Below, piece after piece: positions 35,348 through 50,200 of a DNA stretch of 64,000 nucleotides. The DNA lies in contig CM060838.1 in the NCBI GenBank assembly GCA_030762175.1, forward strand, positions 21,937,501 through 22,001,500, given 5' to 3'. Position 1 is the first letter of the stretch, and every line of letters starts with the position of its first letter. Origin of the DNA: Metallyticus violacea (lineage: Eukaryota > Arthropoda > Insecta > Mantodea > Metallyticidae). The position numbers and the translations under genes were made by a program. Below the pieces are notes generated by a model that was not told the origin of the DNA, ran no database searches, and worked only from the letters and a program-made list of their open reading frames with translations.

Positions 35348-35353
35348 TTTATT
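35348..35353 (-). terminator. Polyadenylation signal AATAAA for the tetraspan gene
   Basis: AATAAA on the minus strand, 268 nt downstream of the TGA stop. Its distance from the stop is ordinary for an insect 3' UTR. It is the first AATAAA that I see downstream, but cleavage has not been shown. Confidence 0.5.
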
Positions 35354-35620
35354 TTCTCTGTTTTAAGAATGAACAAGACACGAAAGAATTCCTTACAAAA
35401 ATGAAATTATTGTTAATATCCTCACAGAAAAAGTTGAATTTGACGTATGTCGTATACGCCCAGGAAGCAAACTAAAGGATTGTTATGCATTCAACTCCCA
35501 TTGTGCTCTTTTTTGCTTCTAAAGTGTCTTTGTCGATAAGGAGTGCATTTGTTCCCCTGAGGTGAAGAAAAACTGGCTGGCAAGAAACGGAGGGAGGGTG
35601 TCGTTTTATATTGGCTTATG

Positions 35621-35730
35621 TCAGGGCGTGTTAATCTTCTGTTCCTTCTCTAGGAGCCTGGTTAGCTTGGAGCCATGCATTAGTTCCATATACAGCTCGT
35701 ATACTATCACGTAGGCGCCGACAGTCAAAC
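35621..35730 (-). CDS. Tetraspan gene, coding exon 5 (terminal)
   Basis: Starts after TTGTTTGCAG with GT, completing Gly-130. It encodes LTVGAYVIVYELYMELMHGS then KLTRLLEKEQKINTP and a TGA at 35621-35623. It is strongly coding-like, with G/C-ending codons in an AT-rich setting. Confidence 0.9.
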
Positions 35731-37677
35731 CTGCAAACAAGGGTTACTGACACATATCATTTATCACAAACAAACGTAAATTATCCCAACGCTTAAAAAT
35801 CATACAGAGCTGTTTTTAAGAAGTAGCTTTAGCTGAAGTATGCCAAGAATTGAGCGTTAGTTGATGATTAATTTTATCAACAGGTGTGAAAATTGTAGAG
35901 AAATTATGATTGCGTTTTATCTGTTTATTAGTATGTCTCATGAATAAAAGCTTTTTACTTCTGCAGTGATTTATGCTAGTAAAAGTTGTGGTTATTATTG
36001 AATTCTATCAACATTAACAATCTTCATTCATTTGAAGAATCCAAATTGGCTGCAACAAAATTCAAGATTCCAGTTCTACGGCACTACAGGAAACAAAATT
36101 ATAAAATTGAAAAATTTGTTAACTGGTTGGTGATGAAATCGTCAGTGAATCATCTCAAAGATGGTTCTAGATATCATGGATAGGTAACATTCAGAATGGC
36201 CTATCGCAAATGATATTGAGAACGCAAGCAGAGTATTGAAAGAAAATCCACCATAAAACATTCCAGGCTGTTTGAGGAACTTGAAAAACCTGTACAAAAG
36301 ATTTGGCACCAGAACAAACTCAGCGCAGAGTGTCGCTAACTTGTCACTTATCCCATGGATGACTCATTTACCAAGAGAGTTTTCACATGTGATGAAAAAT
36401 GTTCATGCTACCGCAATGCTGATTGATATTTCAAAATGGCGGCTAGTTTCTCTCAGTGCTAGGGCTGTTGTTAAATCAAGAATGTGTCTGGAGAACTTAC
36501 AAAATGTAATTCACTTTGAGTTCGTTCCAAATGAGTAATATGACGTTTATCATCAATACTTAGAAAGAGCTGTGCAATTGAGATTGAGAAATATCTGGCA
36601 CTAATTATCGAAACCGAATATTATTCTAACAAGACAACAGAATACCCCACACCGCTAAAGCTAGCAAGGACGCAAATCGATCTCTAATCTACGTTCGTAT
36701 GCACGGAATGCAGGATATGAGCAGTTGAGTACTGGCTACAAATTGTTGATGGAGATCAGACACTAATTAGGGCGGCCTACTACCGGGAGCACCTGAGGAT
36801 GGTAAGAAATAATACGTGGCTTTCAAAATTAAGAAGGGATCTGGAAAATATAAGAATGGAGAATATTTGGATCACACAGTGGAGTGCAGTTTGAAGAAAA
36901 ATTAAGAAACGCTTGAGAGAAATTAATAGGATGATTTGCAGAAAATGTTTCGCTAGAGATTCAAGCGGAATCGAAAATTGGTTAGGGGATGGAGCGTTAC
37001 ATCCAAACAGGGGCACCAAACTCTACAATCAAGGGCTCGCTTGGTTATGTCAGGCCTGTGGCGGATGACTAAAGTAACAGACAGAGTACGAGAATCTGCC
37101 TTATATGTGTGGAAAAAAAATTTTGGGAGCATATTCTGGCGTACTGCAAGGGGACGGAAGAATGAAGGAAGAGATATCTACGGGCCCGGTTTATTAACGG
37201 GAGAAGAGTATAGCAATGTTGGACTTTGCTGGCAGATATGAAGGAAGAGGAGGGAGTAGGTACATTTTTAAACAAAGTGAGACAGCTCAGATCGGAAGAG
37301 GCAGACAACCGGGAAGGGGGGTAGGGGAACATGAGTCACAATTTTTTTTTTAAACTATTTGTACATATATATGAGGGAGTGTAAGTTATTTACTTTTGTC
37401 TCGCTTTCTTTTTTGCTTATTTTATTTAGATATTTAATTTTTTTCTATTTTGTATTTTTTTCTTTTTCCATTTATTTCATTATATGTAATGACACATGTA
37501 TAGTTTGTCTCTTAAGAGCTAAATATTGGTTTGTGCAATTTCGTGTATTTTCTAGTGTATTGGGGAAGCATGTAGTGTCCCAGGACCCGTGCAAAATGGA
37601 TGAGTTAGATTTGTAAAAAATATATTTTGTAAATAAATACATTACTACTACTACTACTACTACTACTACTGCTACTT

Positions 37678-37739
<62 letters not shown>

Positions 37740-37810
37740 GCTACTACTACTACTAGTACTACTACTACTACTACTACTACTACTATTACTACTACTACTA
37801 CTACTACTAT

Positions 37811-37848
<38 letters not shown>

Positions 37849-37855
37849 TTACTAT

Positions 37856-37910
<55 letters not shown>

Positions 37911-37927
37911 GCTACTACTACTACTAG

Positions 37928-37983
<56 letters not shown>

Positions 37984-37984
37984 T

Positions 37985-38016
<32 letters not shown>

Positions 38017-38017
38017 T

Positions 38018-38075
<58 letters not shown>

Positions 38076-38092
38076 GCTACTACTACTACTAG

Positions 38093-38138
<46 letters not shown>

Positions 38139-38164
38139 GCTACTACTGCTACTACTACTACTAG

Positions 38165-38211
<47 letters not shown>

Positions 38212-38212
38212 T

Positions 38213-38251
<39 letters not shown>

Positions 38252-41200
38252 CACTACCACTACCACTACCACTACCACTACCACTACTATCTGTTCCGAG
38301 CAATGGCTTGTTTCCTTCGTAGAAGAAAGTGACGACATTTTGAAGCAGTTGAACTTCGTATCCGGGAGTTCTTCGTATCCAAAAGCAAGAACTGGTACGC
38401 CATGAAATGGTGATAAATGCATACAAATTTTATTAACAAATTGTTAGGAAGTCAGTGGCGATAGCGTACGTTATCTTAATTTTCTTCTTTTAAATGGAAG
38501 ACCCTATTGCTCTATTTATACAGAGTTTGGAAAAAATAATTACAACACTTTTACTAGTAAAAAGATGATGGAAAAATAGACTCCTCGATAACAGGAACAA
38601 AGCATCTCTGACGTTTCGTTGGGTGCTGCAGACATTAACTCCAAAGCTACAAATAACATCTCGGCCTAACAATTGATCTTAACGCCTATCGAATTCAGGT
38701 CCTTGGTTGACAAATGTAAAACTATGGCATGAACTACAGCAATATCTTCACCTACCTGCGTAAAAAACGAAGGCACCGAGGGAGATGAGTGTCTGGGAGG
38801 TGGTGCCTAACGGGTTTACCAGTTGAAAGATAAAGCCACCAAGCATAACAACCCAGGTGAACCACATAGCCATCATCCAGGGTACCAGGTAGTTGCTCTG
38901 CTTCTGCATTTGAAGCACACAAATGTATAAATTCGATAACAGAATCGGACCAACTTTGTTTTCCTTGCTGGTGAACCTTTAAAGTTACTTTATGCACACT
39001 TTAATTATTACAAAAATCACAAATTGAACAAATTTCATTTTATAGGCAATAAATTTCTAATATTTTCCCAAATGTGCTAACTTGCTGTATATTTAGGGCA
39101 AAATAAATGCTCTAAATTAAATTTGGAGGATGTTTACTTCTACAGTAAAATTACTTTTGTTTACTTAAATAAAGGCATTTATATATGTCTTATAAAGTAC
39201 ACTATCTTATAGCGCTGAGTATCATGGCCTGAAAAATCCAATTTTTACCTTGTTAATATCATACATTCAAGAAATAAAGTAAAATAAATGTATTGCCTAA
39301 TTGTTTAGTATACTAAAAGCGTTAATCAGTTTACTTACTAAGCATAAAGTTGGAAACTTTGTTATTTAGAATTCATGGAGTGAATCCAGCTTAACTCTTC
39401 AAGCAGCGTAGGCGTAAATATAAATTCGCTGGGACTACGGAAACTTCGATAAATAAAATAGTCGATTTTCTTTTTCAGTAAGCAGGGCGATATCATAAGG
39501 AATTTGTACCGTATGGGCATGCCATCAATAGCATTTTATGGTAGAGTGGCTCAAAACAAATGCAACGCTAAATCGTACGACCGTGCATGAGCTGGTTCCT
39601 GCATCGTCATGGTAAAAAATATAGATCTCTATGGCTACGGAATAACATATACAGTTTCGAAAACTTAAGTTGACCGTATAGAGGTCTTATATTTATTCTA
39701 TGCAAAAGTTAATAAAATATTTTGAATTGAAGCGATAAAAAGTGGAGGAAATGTTAGATATAATTTATACGCAGGTAGTTTTTTTTTTTTTAAAGCTCAT
39801 TGCAGAATAATTGGGAACGAGAAATAACAGGATATAGGTAAGTGGCAAGGTTGAAAAATAATATAATGAATAAATTAATGAAATTTAATTAGAATGAAGC
39901 GGTGAATAATATTTTATAAATATCAAGCCTGCAGCATGCAGATTATTTAATAGTTAAATCTTTAATATTCATAGAGTTAAGTCAGATAATAATTGAAATT
40001 AAGAAATATTACTAAGAATGTATATTGAAGGTTTATAAATGTACCAAAATATGACAAACGTGATGATTTTCATAAAGTAGGAGAAAAGGGAAAACGGGGG
40101 GATAAAAAGAAAAAAAAAACGGGTTACGGGAGTAAAAATATTAAGATATTAAGCATTTTATTTACCTACGAATAAAATTAAGGCATATAACATTTATCCG
40201 TAATAGAGAGACAAATTGGCAATAGCGTTGTAAATACAATATTTATTTCCAGCTGCTACTACTACGAAAGTGGCATTTGGAGAGGATTTTTATAAAACAA
40301 AATTAGTGCGGACTTGGAAGGAATGGGTAAAAATGTACGAAATTCTTAATATATGTAATAAGGTCCCATGAAATTCAGTTAATGCAGGAGTCTTGTTAGA
40401 AGTAGGAAAAGTAAATGAGATAGGAATATTGATTGAAAGGGTATTAAAATATTGATTTAGTCCTTGATCACTAGATTATCGAATCCTTAAAGGATGTTTG
40501 AATTATCAAGAATCTCATTTGGTAGACGAAAGTTGGATAGGTATATAAAGAAACAGCTAGAAAGGGGCGGCATAAGAGAATATGATGATATAGAATTTTG
40601 AAGGAAATTCAGGAAAGATTGGAGGAAAAGAATATTGAGGTAGTGTAGTTTATTCTGAAGGATAAAAATAACTTCGTATTATATACGGAGTCATTATTTC
40701 ATAATTGTTTACCTGAGGTACAGAGGAAAGTTCCAGTGTTTAACGTCCGTTTTTGCTGCTGAAGTATCACAAGTGATTAACACTGGTGGTACATGAGTTG
40801 AAATGATAAATTTTGGAAAACATTTTTTTTAAAGGAAAGAAACATTCCTGGTCTAATTTTTAGTGTACCTTCCCTAATTGCTAGTAGATTGTTAGAAAAG
40901 AGGAATTAGGAATTAAGAAATTATTTAGATATAATAAAGCAATACAGCAGCTGAATTCAAACTTTCCTTGGCAGCAGACCTCTTGTAAATTTCTCTCCGT
41001 CCAGGATCCCAAGGTTTAATTCAAAGTTTAAAATACTAAATTTCTATCTTATTAATGTTTTTAAATTGTTGAATTGCTGGTTTAAGACTGACAATACTAT
41101 AATGGCTAAATTAGAGGTACACACTTTAGTATATATTGTTAAAAGTCGTTTTTAATTTTCAAATTGCGAAGTTAAAACACATTAAAGCAACTGAAAATAT

Positions 41201-44200
41201 TAAATTACCTGTTTAAGTTTTGTATTTATTGTATTAAAATAATATTAGAATTGATAATATTATCTGAGAAAGAAAATACGCGTAGCAATGATATTTGATT
41301 TTTGTTTAATGAGTTATTTTTATTTCGTTTTGCTTAGGTTTCTATGTGAAAAATTTTTAACCATATACCTTAAAAACCTTTTTCAAAAATTTTAAAATAT
41401 GAATGCATCTTAAAATACCTACGCACGCTGTTCTTTTCATAACGCCAACTCTTCTATTATTTAGTTATATCATAATACGATCCTATAAGTATTTCTGCGT
41501 ATCTTATAAACAGAGGGGGTAATATCCATACCTATTTAGAAAATTTGAATGTAAAGTTAAAAGGTTTCTTTATTGTATTGTGAACACTTCCTGATTTGAT
41601 TTACGTTTCAGCTTTTTATGGTTTTTCTTCATACTGTTGGCCGAGGCGCTTTGATACTTAACATAATTTTCCATGATGCAGGCTGTGCATTGAGCTAGGA
41701 TCATTATATTACTTACTGTTACTGTACCATAGATCAGCAATAGATCTACAAAGCCGAAAAGAGCTATAATACCCAAAACTCCAATCTGCAGTACATCTGA
41801 AAATGAATGCAAGATGTTTCTATCATACTGTATACACAGTTGTATCAGGTATACAATGCAAGCTCACATTTAGAAGATTTTTTCGTAAACTAGCTGATTA
41901 TCAATAAGAAAGGATATATGTTATAATATATGTTTCTTTAATTTATTTATGTAATTTGAAATACATTTAACATATTCTTTCTTTTGTAAATTATATATAG
42001 CCTTTGAATTTAGGAAATGTTGTGGACATTATTAAAAACGAAATTCTAATTAACCTTAAGTTTTAATTTCTTCAAATTGAAGGGCAAAATTAATCTGAGT
42101 AGCAAGTTTTTATACCTTCTGGTTTGCTAATAACGAACACTGTCAGGTCCGCAAACAACATTGCACCAAAATTCAGTTATAGGCCATCTACTTACCTCTG
42201 AATTCAGGTGATGTTTTTTGATAAAATGCCATATTTGCTAACTGGAGGATTCCACTTAGAGTTGTGTTTTATGGGGGGGGGGTCTCTGTGCCTATTGAGA
42301 GGCAAAATGTTCAACGATCAGTAAACAACCCTGTTTGTGCTTGGTTGAGCTGAGAGTAGGACGTAAGGTGTGCAATGAAGGTGGAAGATGCTTTGAACCA
42401 TTTTATAGAAGCCCTCACATGCATTAATCTTCGTGACAGAAGTCAAAAGTCCTATGTACATAATTAATTACATGCTAATCGGTTATTTATGTTTCGAAGT
42501 GGCATTTGTCTTTACATTTTTACAGAAAAACCAATATCATTGAATTCAGAGGTAAGCAAATTGCTAATAACAGAAGTTTAGTTTAACTTTATTCGTTCAA
42601 ACCCAAGGATTTATCATTTTAAGATGCAGGATATAACTTAAAGTTACAATAAAAAGTAGTAATTATTTAATTTTTAAGTATTATTAACTAAAAACTAAAA
42701 ACTTGCCATCTGGGTCCCACTCAAATCTCTGACTTTTTAAAGAAGGAAGGAACACCAGTATGGCGACGATACGCCCAACATCCAGAACCTGCAACATTAA
42801 GGATAGTAAAATATGATATTTTACCAGTCTAAAGAGAACAAAACCAATATCATATTGGACAAAAAATCATTGAAATGGAAGTAATGTAAAATAAGCAGAT
42901 TCACAATTGTAACAAATGAAAGTTACATTATTCAATTTTTATTTATTCATTTATTTATTTTGAAAACTGCACTTGCAAAATGATATCTACATATTGAATA
43001 TAATTAAATATCTCATACTCTGTTTACAATTGTCATTAAGGTGCAATTGTCTGTTTTAGTAGCCTATAATTAATGTTTTTTATATACCACCAGTGCCAAT
43101 GTATTTGGAATATTCTTTGCATATGAATTTGTTTCAAATAGCAAGACGTGTTATCACGCCTGATCTCCGCTACCTCATTATTCACAGTGACCACTGCCCG
43201 TCTCTGGAATGCATTGCCACGGGATATCAGAGACTGCCAAACTTTAAGAGCATTTCACATGAAATTGTTTACTATTTAATCGATTACTCTAGATTTAGAT
43301 TGCTTTTGTTACAATACGTGTATTTATTTGTTTTACCCTGCTGTAGAATTATTCTTTCTATTCTTTTTATTACTATCATAAATGTTTCTATCTCCTTCAT
43401 ATATTGTTAGGGCTTAATTTTATGTTTTGCTTGTATCTTCATTTCCATTTTCAGGATTTACGTAGGTTGACGTATACGTATAAATTATCATTGCTGGTGC
43501 TTGTTGTATAATATTGTTCTTTTATTTTCTTATTTTTTTCTTCTTAAATTAATATTTTTTATTTTTCATTGTCAATATTCATTTATTAACATGCATTTAT
43601 ATATATAATGTTTTACATTGGTTTATATATGTACGAGTATTGTCAATGATGTGATTGTAATATTGTCCCTATAACTTCAAGTAATTATTATTAGATTGGT
43701 AGAGCAAAAGAGAAGAACTAATGGCCTCAGCTCTACCAGAATATATAAATAAATACACATAATTTTGAAGCAGTTTTATACGTGCTTTCTCTAGTGCAGT
43801 TTTTAATAGTGTTTAACGTCAGTTTTAACAACTGAAGAATTACAGGCAGTAGATATACTCGTATAAACTGGGGAAGGAATTTTGGGCGTGAAGATGCTAA
43901 GTATGGCTTCCTTCGGAAGGGAAGGGAAATAAAGCCGTAGATTTACGGTACGTAAAAGAACCTCAAGCCTGAAAGAACAGGTCTCTGAGCAAACCTTTTT
44001 TGGCCGTTTCTCTCCCTGAATTAAATGGGACGCTGATGACCTGAGATGTTAAAGAGAGTCCGTAAGTAAATATAAAATATAAACCTACTGGAGCACTGTC
44101 ATGGTTAGTACCTGTAAATAAATTTAATGGTAAAATTAAAAGCTAGGAATTGGAAAAAGAACAAGACATACTGAAAAGACAGGAGAAGTGTTTCATTAGA

Positions 44201-47200
44201 GAAGCAATATAAAAAAATGGCGACCTGAAGAACTTCACAATTTGAATAGCTATTGTCATGCTAAATTCTGCTTTTATGATAACTTACGAAGAAAAAGGAG
44301 ATTATGAAAGAAGTTACTTGTTTAGTCCTATAATGACATTATGTAAAAGATACACTAAGTATAAAGAACAAAGTTAACTCTGAATTGTGTCAACGAGCAA
44401 ATACTTTAAAGTACTTTGTTAAAGATAAAGAAAATGACACTATGCATATTTAAGATGATCTTTTGTATAATACGGGATATTTTTCTTGCCCATGATTTTT
44501 CATGTAACTTTCAAACCAATAAACGTAATTGAGCGACTTTGATATATCTTGGTGCATAAGAATCATTATCATCTCATAGCAAGTGTTGAAATAGGTTGCC
44601 AATGGTATCAAGGTATGTTTGCACATACCTCTTCATATTACAGAAGGTGTTCACCAATATAGTTTTTGAAGTTACAACTTTAATTTTCTTGCAGTTACAC
44701 AAAAGTCAATGGCTTGTTGCGGTACTGTTTCCTTTTCAGCCTGACCCGTAGGAAAAGACTAGTGCGGTAAGGTCAGGCTACCTTGGTGGCCAAAGTAGTT
44801 AGGAGAGGACACGATCTTCAAAGAAGATACCATACAACTACCTTATTGTCTGAATTGGTATTTAAATGTTATATGTAAGATATCTAAATTGTTTTTGCCT
44901 AATTACTTCCTATATGCTGCGTCTATATTTTAGCTAATGGCCTATATAAAATTTTGCAGGATTTGTGCAAATACCTGCGATTGCATATTTTTGGTAGAAA
45001 TGTCTGTGAGTAGCAAAACAAAATTTTTATTTTATATGTGTATTTTATAGACATTTATGTCTAAGAAATTGTATTTCACATATTTGTATTACAGTGTCGA
45101 AAGTAAAAAAAAAGGTTTTAGTAGTGTAATATTTTAACACATTTAAAATATTAACTAAATACAATAAAATAATTAAAAACCGAGATAAAATAAAAATTAC
45201 ACATGGAATAAATGACCAATAATTGCATCTCCAATCATGTTTTAAAGTAAAAAAAAAAGCTGATAAAAGAGATAGGAAAATACGATGAGACATCTGGCCA
45301 AGAATCAGAGTGAATTTAGAAAGAAATCAAGCTTAAATCTAGAGTAGAAGAAGAAAACCAAGGTTTTCCATTCTGCCTCTCAGTTTCCAAATAATACAGA
45401 TATGATAAAACCGACACGGGTGGCCGAGGTCGTTAAGGCGCGGACTCGTGAGCGGGATGTCTGGGGTTCGAATCCCTCCAGGACCATCCTCCATGACTGA
45501 GGCTTTTTCCAGGTTTTTCTCAGTCCTCATAATTGGCAAATGCCGGGGAGGTACCCTAAATTTAGGTCTGGAACATTTCCTTCCTTAAAAAAATAAAATC
45601 ATTTCCCAATATATCATCTCATCTCATGTATCATCAGTGTTAACCGCCTTTGGTGCCTCAGTAGTAAAAACGGGCGTTAAACACTACTCAAAAAAAAAAA
45701 AGGTATGTTAAACGTACTTTCCAAATAAATTATTTTCATGTAAGGAAAAGAAACAATTAAATATTTAAAAATAACTTACAAAACTAAGCACCTCAGAATT
45801 GTTAAATTTATCATTTTACCTGCATTTTTTTGCTGTAGATTTGGAAAAAAAAATAAAGATAATCTCCATAAGAGATTAAAAGTACAAATATTCAAAGTAT
45901 GTCTAAAAATATACCGAGAACGTATATTTTTCTTCCTGGGGAATTAAAATGACTGCACAAGAAAACCGTAGCGTGTAATATTTATCAGATTGATTTTTAA
46001 GAAAATGTCATAAAATTATCATTATTTCTTAAATGGCTTCCATAAAAGGAGTATGGACAAAAGATGTTCCATACTTAAACAATTATTTTGATACTCCAGA
46101 TTTATCAGGGAGAGAAACAATGAAAAGAATAACACATCCTAATTGCTAATTTTTCTACTTAGGTTAAAACTCACTTATTTCTGATACTGCAGGAAATGTA
46201 AAATGTTTAATTAATTTACAGAAGGGCTGAAAAAACTTTGTTTCAGAATCATTTTATATTATATTCTAAATACACCATTCGCTACTTCACAATCAGTAGA
46301 TGTAATTGATCACTTATTCTTATGGTTTTTACGAACTTAAAAGTATTTTATGTACAATTATGATAGTTGGAGCATTAATATTTATTTATGCCCAAATATT
46401 TAATACACTTGTAATTAACAAAAGACATGAAAAAATGGGAAAAAATCCTCATCCCAACTGACAAAATTAATTATATTAGGGAGTTACTTCCACTTTTGGG
46501 AGGCAGAATTAAACTAACATGTTTGAGTTTACATTTCATTATAGGAAGAACGCAGGCCTTCTAATGTAAATTTCAAAAACGTTATCTGTGATGAGTAAAA
46601 ACGCTGAGAAGTATTGTAAATAATCTTTCTTCCTTATTGCATGCAACAGAGCGTAAGTTAAGGAGAAAGATAAATCTATTGATGTGAGGATAAATCAAGT
46701 TTTAATACTCCAGCACTCAAACGTCACCCATGGAATCATTATATATTTATACCAGAAAAATATATATTATTATTACTATTATTTTATCATATTACTATTG
46801 TTAAATTTCTAGAAAATCTGTAGAATTCTTCTACCCATTTCTGCTATCTAAGTATTCTTCCGCAATAAATACAGCAAAATGTAGAGAAATGGCAAATATT
46901 AGGGGCAATAATAATTTCATTCTTCATCTAAAACTTTCATTAATATTTTAACCTCCATTATTTTAATTGCACATTCAGAATTATTTTCGCAATTTTTTTT
47001 AAAAAATGTTGTATACTTAAGAAAAATGTATTAAATATCAATCTAAATTGTAATAACTATTTCAATTATAGGTATATTTAAATTATAAACAATTTAAAAA
47101 AAACAATAATAGTATCTACGTTATTTTTATTTGTAGATAAAATTTAATGCTGCATTATCATAGTATGCCGCGTAGTTTTCATTAGAGCTTTAGCGCATCA

Positions 47201-50200
47201 CTTGCTGAAATTTTGAAAAAGATATAAAGATAGCTCTAACGGCTTCATATGGGACACATATTTAAGAGTAAGACAACAAACAGCATCTTCCATAAAAGGC
47301 CAAATATACTCGCTCTGTTATCGGCAAGGGGCGCCATAGATATACCTATAAGAGACGAGAGAGTTTAAACACAGATGAACAAAGGTTGCGGGTGGCAAAT
47401 TGTAAAACCAGCAAGTTACTTATAAACGTTATAAGGTGGACCGTTTGTTTCTCGCTCGAGAAAGAAAACGCAGCATATATTGAGTTTATTGATTCAAGAC
47501 GTACTTTCAACCACCAGAAGGTATGCTTAATCCGGGGAATTAATCGTTGAAGAGGAACTGAAATAGTTTTCATACAAATGAGGAAGTAATTATAATCTTG
47601 AGTGGAAAAACAGAAAAGTTAAGTGCTTCTCCTACTATGGTGTAAAAAAGTAAACACAAAAACACATTTGTCTTTACTACCACCGTCACGAGTGACCGAG
47701 GTCGTTAAGGTGCGAACTCGTGAGCTGGAGGTCTGGGGTTCGAATCCCGCCAGGTCTGACCTCCCTGACTGAGGTTTTTTCCAGGTTTTCCTCAGTCCTC
47801 ATAAATGGCAAATGCCGGGGAGGTGCCCTAAACTTAGGCCTGGAACGTCTTCCTTAAAAATCCTTTCCCAGTTTATGATTTCGTTTCATGTATCATCAGT
47901 GTCCATCGCCTGTGGTGCCTCAGTAGTAAAAATGGCGTTAAACACCATTTAAAAAAATCTGTAATACCGAATTATTTTAGGTTTGGCAATTAGAGGAGGT
48001 TATAATGAGAATATAAATTCCATCAATAGAGAATAAATATTTGATTATGATAAATTATGAAATAACTATCTACCAGTTTTATATTCGCAATATTTTACGT
48101 AATATTTCATAATAATGAACACTATCTAAAACTCAATACATCTCTGTTCATTTTCGGTTTAGGTTCTGAATTTTAGTTAATTTTATAGTTTATAAATTCT
48201 CTAACACTAAATCACTTATGCACGGTCATCAGTAAGTACGTGACCAGACTTAAAAAACTGCAAAATTTCAGTATGTCTTGTTTAAATAGATTGGAAAACG
48301 AAAGATGGACAGTAAAAACGCAGGCATATGTTTTAATGTAGAATGTGATAATTTGATGCTATGAAATGTTCCCCTAACGTTAATCTTTCCATGCTTCCAT
48401 ATTTTATTTGCACGACCAGGATGTTGTGTACATCTATTGGCATAGCTAAGTTGAATCGCAACAGGAAATTGCTTTCAACATGCCGGTGGTCCAGTGTTGA
48501 TGTTAGCGTCCCCACACAAGGCATAGTTTTCTATGTCCAGATGTGAATATGCTTGCGTACTTGAGGCTATCGATTATTGCAGCTAAAACAAGCACATTCC
48601 TTGGGATAGCGAGTGTTTTCGACTCTAGTAGTGGATTGCTTGGTTGACTCTCTCAGTATTCGTCATCACCTCAAGGGTAGGGATTTGGTATTTACTCTCT
48701 ACTGAATCATTATATTATATCAAAATTTTGTCAGAATAACGTGCGTGAAACATAAAGAAAAAATAAATGTTCAATCAGATTTACCAGTACATAGCCCAGC
48801 TATAGCTAGAACAAACTTTTATAGGCACTTTTCGGATTGAATTTCTTGCCCTACGATAAAAACTTGCATGCACTGTTCCTAAAATTACGTCATCCATTCA
48901 TTCGATTTGGTAAAAATTAAGGAATATTTCGGAAGGAAAAGGAAAAGCTGCCTTAAAGCATTATTGGAGCTAACTTCCTTTTATGAGAGAACAGCATTGC
49001 TATACTAAATCACTTCATGCAAGTACACAGTGTCTTGTAGCACTGACATATTTCTATATGCAATCAACTTTTATTATCCGCGATTATCATTAATGGGAAC
49101 TGTAGTGTAAACAGAATCACAGTAATTGCAAAAACGTTTACGAGTGAGGTGTTTTATAAGTTAAACTTAATAGTTTTATAGTTTATGAAGATACCGAATG
49201 CATGGCATATTTATTCACATAGTTAATTTGTATTTGAATAAATAACTAGCAATCATACAATTGAAAACGTGTATATTTAGCAGATATTGGCATTCAGCCA
49301 GAACAATATCAAGTCATGTGAATGAATGTGTATTCTTTTTGAAGTTTTCTTATTGAAATAAATAAATAAAACTATTATAGGGCTGGATATTAATTATTTG
49401 TTTCTTACTTAAAATAAGAAATTTAGTTGTTCAATAACATATAAGTTATTCAAGAGTTATTGAAATTCAATACTTTTTGAATACAAATAAAATGTTATAA
49501 TTAAGTATAATCTTCTATACTTTATGTTACGTGTATTATTACCGTTTTAATGTCTGCATTATATAATATACAACACGCACCGTTTGTTTTTGTTAAATAG
49601 TGTTTAACGTCAGCTTTTTACTACTGAGGCACCACAAGGGGTGACGCTGATGATACATGAAATGAAATTATATGTTGAAAAAGGATTATTTTAAGGAAGG
49701 AAGCGTCCCAGGCCTAAGTTTAGGGTACCTCCCCGGCATTTGCCATTTATGAGGACTGAGGAAAACCTGGAAAAAACCTCGGTCAGGGAGGACGATCCTG
49801 GAGGGATTCGAACTCCAGACCTTCCGCTCACACTTCCGTGCCGTAACGACGTTTCGTCACCCGTGGCGGTTCCGTTTGTGTGAATATAAAAATTACTCTG
49901 AGCTGGAAGCAATAAAGCACGCCGCCAATGATGTTTCTCTAAACACATAAACATAATTGGTTGCGATATTTTATATTTCATTAGGAATAACCTAGATTAT
50001 ACCATGAAACAAAAACTGTATTGAGGTCTGTATCTTTTAAAATATATTTAAATGATTTGAAATCAACTAATAATGAAATAAACTTAAACAAGTGTGAATT
50101 ATAAGGCGCTATCGTGTAATTACGATATTATTATTATTAATAATATAATGTTTATTATATTACTGATAATTGTTATATTTCGTACGTTTGCTGCTGCGAT

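Noticed and set aside
37472..38426. Open frames of 316 and 273 codons on the minus strand, almost pure Val or Ser
   Set aside because: They are translations of the TAC microsatellite plus its flanks, not proteins.
42701..42707. A GT donor (CAA|GTTTTT) as the end of tetraspan exon 2
   Set aside because: It would put exon 3 out of frame; the GC donor four bases earlier keeps the frame.
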